Source: Synergistaceae bacterium
GTDB lineage: Bacteria > Synergistota > Synergistia > Synergistales > Aminithiophilaceae
Direction: 5' to 3'
Length of the DNA: 64,000 bases
NCBI GenBank assembly: GCA_016756725.1
Contig: JAESII010000004.1
Coordinates: 248,001 to 312,000, forward strand
Positions 60,019 to 64,000 of the stretch are shown piece after piece (position 1 is the stretch's first letter; every line of letters starts with the position of its first letter). The position numbers and the translations under genes are program-made. Under the pieces are notes generated by a model. It was given only the letters and a program-made list of their open reading frames with translations, searched no databases and was not told the origin of the DNA.

Positions 60019-61286
60019 TTTCCTCGACCTCCCCATTCGAGAATCAACATCGCGTAGGCGACGATGCTCTGAAAGTACTCCTCCAGCGGCAGCCACTCGT
60101 CGGGCCTGTGACAGTTGGCGAGAGGGCCGGGACCGACGATGACCGTCGGCATTTTTCCGATGTTGCGCAGAAGGCGGGCGTCGTTGCCGGCGGGAGAGCC
60201 GTTGACGACGACCGGTTTGTGCGTCGCCGCCTCGACGCAGCCTCGGACTGTCTCGACGAAAGGATGGGACAGGTCCATCTCGAAGGGACGGCCCTCCTGG
60301 TAGATGGCCGTCCGCGGCGGGTTTTCGGCGAGCCAGGCGTCGCCGCAGGACCGGAGACGGATCGCCTCCTCGACGTCGGCCACGACTTTGTCGCGCTCCA
60401 TCGACGGAAGGTAGTGGAGACAGAGCTTGAAGGTGCAGCGGTCGGGAACGGTCGAACCCGCCGTTCCCCCCTCGATGACGCCCACGTTGATCGTCGGAGG
60501 GGGCAGAAGGGGGTGACGGAACTCCATGAGCCAGCGACGCTCCAGGTCCTGAAGGGCCTCGATGAGGAGCATGGCCTTCTCGATGGCGTTGACGCCGAGC
60601 CATTTGCTGCCCGAATGAAGGGCCCGCCCCGTCACGTCGACGCGGAAGAAGAGAAATCCCATGTGGGCCCCCGTCACGGCCAGAGAGGTGGGCTCGCAGA
60701 CGACGGCGCCGTCGGCCGTCACGCCCTCCATCAGGGCTCCCAGGGTTCCGTTGCCGCCTCCCTCTTCGTCGACGACGGAGAGGACGGTCACGTCGCCAGG
60801 CAGGGGGAAGCCGGCCTCCCTGACGAGCCGAGGCGCCATCAGGGCCGCCATGAGCCCTCCTTTCATGTCGTTGGCGCCCAGCCCCCAGACGCGACCGTCA
60901 CGGACATGTGCCCCGTGGGGATCGAAGGACCAGTCGGCCCTCTCTCCCGGAGGCATGGTGTCGACGTGGCCGTCGAAAAGGAGAGAGGGGCCGCCCCGAC
61001 CGCCGAAACGGCCCAGGACGTTCCAGCGGCCGTCATAGACGTGTCCGGCGTTTCCCTCTCCCCAGAGGGCGATCGCTTCGGCGACGGCCCCTTCCGTCAT
61101 GGGCAGACGGCTCACGTCGGCACCGAGAGAGCGCAGGAGTTTTTCGATGTAGATCTGGCCCTGGGCCTCTCTTCCTCCGTCGATGCCGTGGCCCAGGACC
61201 TGGGTATCGATGGCTATCAGATCCAGCAGAGGCCGGAGATAGCTCTCCCTGTCGGCGTCGAGGGTCTGGCGGAGCCGGGATTCCAT
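60015..61286 (-). CDS. M20-family peptidase (ArgE/DapE-type deacylase)
   Basis: A 423-residue cytoplasmic Zn-dependent deacylase. SLLFDGHVDTMPPG and RVWGLGANDMKGGLMAAL supply the metal ligands and catalytic Asp. VVDEEGGGNGT contains the general-base Glu, and GRALHSGSKWLG the lid His. It belongs to the ArgE/DapE/ACY1 group and probably removes an acyl or carbamoyl group. Within a nucleoside-salvage operon its substrate is not obvious. It starts three bases after the nucleoside hydrolase stop region. Confidence 0.9.
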   Translation of the reverse strand: MESRLRQTLDADRESYLRPLLDLIAIDTQVLGHGIDGGREAQGQIYIEKLLRSLGADVSRLPMTEGAVAEAIALWGEGNAGHVYDGRWNVLGRFGGRGGPSLLFDGHVDTMPPGERADWSFDPHGAHVRDGRVWGLGANDMKGGLMAALMAPRLVREAGFPLPGDVTVLSVVDEEGGGNGTLGALMEGVTADGAVVCEPTSLAVTGAHMGFLFFRVDVTGRALHSGSKWLGVNAIEKAMLLIEALQDLERRWLMEFRHPLLPPPTINVGVIEGGTAGSTVPDRCTFKLCLHYLPSMERDKVVADVEEAIRLRSCGDAWLAENPPRTAIYQEGRPFEMDLSHPFVETVRGCVEAATHKPVVVNGSPAGNDARLLRNIGKMPTVIVGPGPLANCHRPDEWLPLEEYFQSIVAYAMLILEWGGRGK

Positions 61287-61291
61287 CGTCG

Positions 61292-62233
61292 TCACCGGCC
61301 GTAGAGGGCCAGGCAGTCGATGAGGAGATCCCAGAAGCGGGGGACATCGAGGCCGAGGGCCACTTCGGCGTTGGGCGCCTTGCCTGAGACGCCGAAATAG
61401 TCGCAGCAGGTCCGGCCGTAGGTGTGCTCGCCTCGGAGTTCGATGTCGACGCGCATGGTCTTCGTCCTGAAGAGGGTCGGATCGATGAGCCAGGCCACCG
61501 TCGTCGGATCGTGAAGGGGCGGAGCCGTCCAGCCGAAGACCTCCCGCTGCGTTTTCGAGAAGAATTCCATCAGTTCGACGAAGAGCGTCGCCACGGAGTT
61601 GTCCAGTTTCCGGGCCCGCTCGACGACGTCGGCGCCGCAGAGGGCCTGGCGGGTCAGATCGAGACCCATCATGACCAGGGGCCGCCCCGAGGAGAAGACG
61701 ACGTGAGCCGCCTCGGCGTCGGCGCAGATGTTGAACTCGGCGGCGGAGGTGACATTGCCCAGCTGATAGGATCCGCCCATGAGGACGATCCTTTCGATCT
61801 TCTCGACGATGGCCGGCTCCTTGCGCATGGCCATGGCCACGTTCGTCAGGGGACCTGTGGGGACGACGGCGATGTCGCCGTCGGAAGCGAGGAGGGTCTC
61901 GATGAGGAGGTCGACGGCGTGACGCCCGTCGAGGGCCAGGGCCGGCTCGCCGAAGACGGGACCGTCGAGGCCCGAGGCGCCGTGAATGTCGCCGGCGATG
62001 ATGGGCTCGCGCACCATGGGGCGCGACATGCCCGCCGCCACGGGACAGGCGAGACCGATGGCCTCGGCGACGAGAAGGGCATTGCGGGCCGTCTTGGCCA
62101 GGGTCTGGTTCCCGGCGACGACGGTAACGGCCCGAAGGTCGATGGCCGGATGAATGTGGGCCATCATCATGGCCACGGCATCGTCGTGACCGGGGTCGAC
62201 GTCGAGGATGATTTTTTTCGGCGCTGCGGTCAT
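61292..62233 (-). CDS. Nucleoside hydrolase (inosine-uridine type)
   Basis: A 313-residue enzyme splitting ribonucleosides to base and ribose. The N-terminal Ca2+-binding motif ILDVDPGHDDAVAMMMA is intact. VVPTGPLTNVAMAM, the VLMGGSYQLGNVTSAAEFNI region and the C-terminal catalytic His in LHDPTTVAWLI match the IunH family. ATG 62233 follows AAAGGAG. It lies 28 bases after the BMP-type permease gene, so imported nucleosides go straight to this enzyme. Confidence 0.95.
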   Translation of the reverse strand: MTAAPKKIILDVDPGHDDAVAMMMAHIHPAIDLRAVTVVAGNQTLAKTARNALLVAEAIGLACPVAAGMSRPMVREPIIAGDIHGASGLDGPVFGEPALALDGRHAVDLLIETLLASDGDIAVVPTGPLTNVAMAMRKEPAIVEKIERIVLMGGSYQLGNVTSAAEFNICADAEAAHVVFSSGRPLVMMGLDLTRQALCGADVVERARKLDNSVATLFVELMEFFSKTQREVFGWTAPPLHDPTTVAWLIDPTLFRTKTMRVDIELRGEHTYGRTCCDYFGVSGKAPNAEVALGLDVPRFWDLLIDCLALYGR

Positions 62234-62261
62234 GGTCACAGGTCTCCTTTCGGGCCAAGCG

Positions 62262-63194
62262 TCACTTGAGGGCGCTGCGGGCCCGGCGTTGGGCGGCCAT
62301 CTTCCGTCCCATGGCCAGGGCCAGGATCGAAATGGTCGCCACATAGGGAATCATGAGAATGAACTGGGGAGGCAACCCCAGGGACTGGAGGCGGGAGCCG
62401 ATGGAGTCGGTGAAGCCGAAGATGAGACAGCCGATCCAGCTCCTGATCGGATCGCCACCGCCGAAGAACATGGCCGCCACGCCCATGAAACCCCGCCCGT
62501 TGGTCATGTTCTCGGCAAAAAGACGGGAGTAGCCCAGGGAGAGGTAGGCCCCGGCCATGCCGCCGACGACGCCCGAGTAGAGCATGACCTCGAACTTGCG
62601 CCGGAAGACGGGGATGCCCGCCGTCTCCGCCGCCAAGGGATTGAGGCCTACGCTGCGCAGCCTCAGTCCCCAGACGGTGCGGTAGAGGAGCCAGGAGAGA
62701 AAGAAGACGAGGAGGATTCCCAGGGGCTCGAAGAGGGAGTAGTCGTTGAAGAGGCTCCGGAGGACCTCGTTGCCGTCGAGGAGGGCCAGGTGGATCCGTG
62801 GCAGGGGAACGATGGCCCTGTCGTAGAAGGAACCCGACGTTCCCAGGACCTTCTGGAGGAGGAAACGGGTCAAAGCCAGTGCGAGCATGTTGACGGCCAT
62901 GCCGACGACGAAGATGTCGGCCTTGTAGCGGAGATGGGCCAGGGCCATGACGGCTGCGATGACGGTCCCGACGGCGACGGCAGCCAGAAGGGCCAGAAGC
63001 CAGCTCCCGCTGAAGTAGCTCACGGCGACGGCCGTGAAGGCCCCGCAGAGCATGATGCCCTCGACGCCCACGTTGAGGATGTCGGCCTGCTGAGTCAGGA
63101 TGCAGGTCAGCGTGGCGTAGAGAATGGGCGTCGATGCCCGCAGGGTGGCCCGGAAAAGAGTGTAATTGAAAACGAGGGAGAGATCGTCGAACAT
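62262..63194 (-). CDS. BMP-type nucleoside/sugar ABC transporter permease 2
   Basis: A 310-residue inner-membrane permease of the BPD_transp_2 family. TPILYATLTCILTQQADILN and VGVEGIMLCGAFTAVA are the YufQ/NupQ-type signature. The later LRLRSVGLNPLAAETAG and SLGYSRLFAENMTNGRGF loops are also typical. It works with the adjacent permease and, presumably, an ATPase and BmpA-type receptor encoded beyond the right edge. Expected role: uptake of purine or pyrimidine nucleosides. Confidence 0.92.
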   Translation of the reverse strand: MFDDLSLVFNYTLFRATLRASTPILYATLTCILTQQADILNVGVEGIMLCGAFTAVAVSYFSGSWLLALLAAVAVGTVIAAVMALAHLRYKADIFVVGMAVNMLALALTRFLLQKVLGTSGSFYDRAIVPLPRIHLALLDGNEVLRSLFNDYSLFEPLGILLVFFLSWLLYRTVWGLRLRSVGLNPLAAETAGIPVFRRKFEVMLYSGVVGGMAGAYLSLGYSRLFAENMTNGRGFMGVAAMFFGGGDPIRSWIGCLIFGFTDSIGSRLQSLGLPPQFILMIPYVATISILALAMGRKMAAQRRARSALK

Positions 63195-63197
63195 GGC

Positions 63198-64000
63198 CTA
63201 GGCCTCCTTCCCCCTGGCGCCGCGACGGAAGAGAAAAAGACCCTCCATGGCGGCCAGGAGAATGAACATGGCGATGATGGCGTCGACGAGGGACTTGGGA
63301 ATTCCCGTGAAGCGCTCCATGCCGAGGGAACCCGCTTTGAGGGCGGCCAAGAAGAAGGCCAAGAGGGGAACGAGGCGGATGTCGTTGCGGGCGATGAGGG
63401 CCGCCAGCATGCCGTCAAAGGCGATTCCGGGCGAGAAGCCGTCCAGAAAATAGCCGTAGAGACCCATGACCTCGATGGCTCCGGCCATGCCGCCCAGGGC
63501 GCCGCTGAAGACCATCCCCCAGACCATGGTCACCCTGGAGCGGATGCCCACGTGTTCGGCGTAACCGGCGTTCTCGCCGACGGCCCGCATCTTGTAGCCC
63601 CAGGTGCTGCGGTGAACGATCCACCAGGTGACGAGAAGAGCGGCGAGGGCGATGAAAAGTCCCGAATTGGCCCGGCTCGGCGGCAGAATGCGCGCCAGGC
63701 GGGCCGTGGCGGCCAGGGCCGCCGTCTGAGGAACGCCCGTCCCCGCCGAGAGGGGATAGCCCACGAGGTAGGACGTGATATAGATGGCCACGTAGTTGGC
63801 CAGAATGGTGACGCAGACTTCGTTGACGCGCCAGTAGGCCTTGAGGGCTCCGGGAATGGCCGCCCAGGCTCCTCCGACTGCCATGGCCGCCATCAGGCAG
63901 AGGCCGATGTGGATCGGGGCCGCAACGCCCGTGAGGGCCGCTCCGACCCAGGCTGCGGCGATGGCGCCCAGATAGAGCTCGCCCTCGACGCCGACGTTGA
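63198..64000 (-). CDS. BMP-type nucleoside/sugar ABC transporter permease 1 (5' end outside window)
   Basis: The C-terminal ~267 residues of a YufP/NupP-type permease; the gene enters from the right edge. It opens in the window with NVGVEGELYLGAIAAAWVGA, the same N-V-G-V-E-G signature as its partner. Then come GALKAYWRVNEVCVTILANY, a long periplasmic insertion, and the coupling loop YKMRAVGENAGYAEHVG. It ends three bases before the second permease start, so the two are coupled. The frame was checked from the edge to the stop at 63198. Confidence 0.9.
   Translation of the reverse strand, partial: NVGVEGELYLGAIAAAWVGAALTGVAAPIHIGLCLMAAMAVGGAWAAIPGALKAYWRVNEVCVTILANYVAIYITSYLVGYPLSAGTGVPQTAALAATARLARILPPSRANSGLFIALAALLVTWWIVHRSTWGYKMRAVGENAGYAEHVGIRSRVTMVWGMVFSGALGGMAGAIEVMGLYGYFLDGFSPGIAFDGMLAALIARNDIRLVPLLAFFLAALKAGSLGMERFTGIPKSLVDAIIAMFILLAAMEGLFLFRRGARGKEA

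Overview
The window is a GC-rich bacterial chromosome segment that I assign to the phylum Synergistota (Synergistetes). The best evidence is two secreted proteins (53285-54007 and 56551-57936, both minus) that end in a Gly-Gly-Cys / hydrophobic helix / Arg-Arg tail matching the Synergist-CTERM sorting signal. The gene content fits an amino-acid-fermenting anaerobe: an Rnf complex subunit, a TRAP transporter with an M20 peptidase, several other M20 enzymes, amino-acid-binding proteins and many [4Fe-4S] proteins. I see no rRNA, tRNA, CRISPR array, insertion sequence or phage gene.

Layout. 1-4.4 kb: start of rnfC (leaving the window), a secreted VWA protein with five beta-rich repeats, and a PAS-PAS-GGDEF cyclase. 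4.5-5.7 kb: a cation/Ca2+-type exchanger behind a yybP-ykoY (Mn2+) riboswitch with an overlapping terminator. 5.7-12.4 kb: an IclR regulator with a near-consensus IclR palindrome, a DctPQM TRAP transporter, a RocB-like M20 protein and a PLP aminotransferase-like protein, all reading the same way. 12.4-21.8 kb: two chemoreceptors (the second frameshifted), Tex, an exported FAD oxidoreductase with a degenerate SLH-like tail, and an orphan amino-acid-binding protein. 22-29.6 kb: a secreted Ntn-hydrolase, a small unannotated Gln-rich membrane protein, GpmA, CorA, a large MscS-type channel and one unknown protein. 29.7-36.4 kb: a complete phosphate operon, pstSCAB-phoU-phoB-phoR, behind four helically phased Pho-box repeats. 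36.4-37.5 kb: a lytic transglycosylase.

37.5-48.2 kb is the most interesting part. It holds two NifX/NafY-family proteins, a CoA-disulfide-reductase/NADH-oxidase-like flavoprotein, a free 56-residue 2[4Fe-4S] ferredoxin, a GNAT-like protein, a Gly/Arg-rich small protein, two MinD-type ATPases each with an inserted 2[4Fe-4S] domain, an Mrp/NBP35 Fe-S carrier ATPase, and a siderophore/heme-type iron ABC transporter. Three copies of one 17-bp palindrome (TTGAGAA-N3-TTCTCAA) sit on the promoters of this cluster. It resembles an iron-responsive Fur or RirA-type operator and suggests one iron regulon joining iron uptake to Fe-S/redox cofactor proteins. A radical SAM protein at the end of the cluster lacks its whole central third.

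48.3-58 kb, mostly minus: a class C beta-lactamase-like serine hydrolase, a tandem GAF-like protein with no output domain, a stand-alone histidinol-dehydrogenase homologue, a CsgG-family protein with a partner, and the two Synergist-CTERM proteins. 58-64 kb, minus: an M20 amidohydrolase, then a nucleoside-salvage operon (two BMP-type ABC permeases, a nucleoside hydrolase, an M20 deacylase and a glutamine-amidotransferase-like protein) that enters from the right edge.

All functional names rest on motif recognition by eye. No database search was run.
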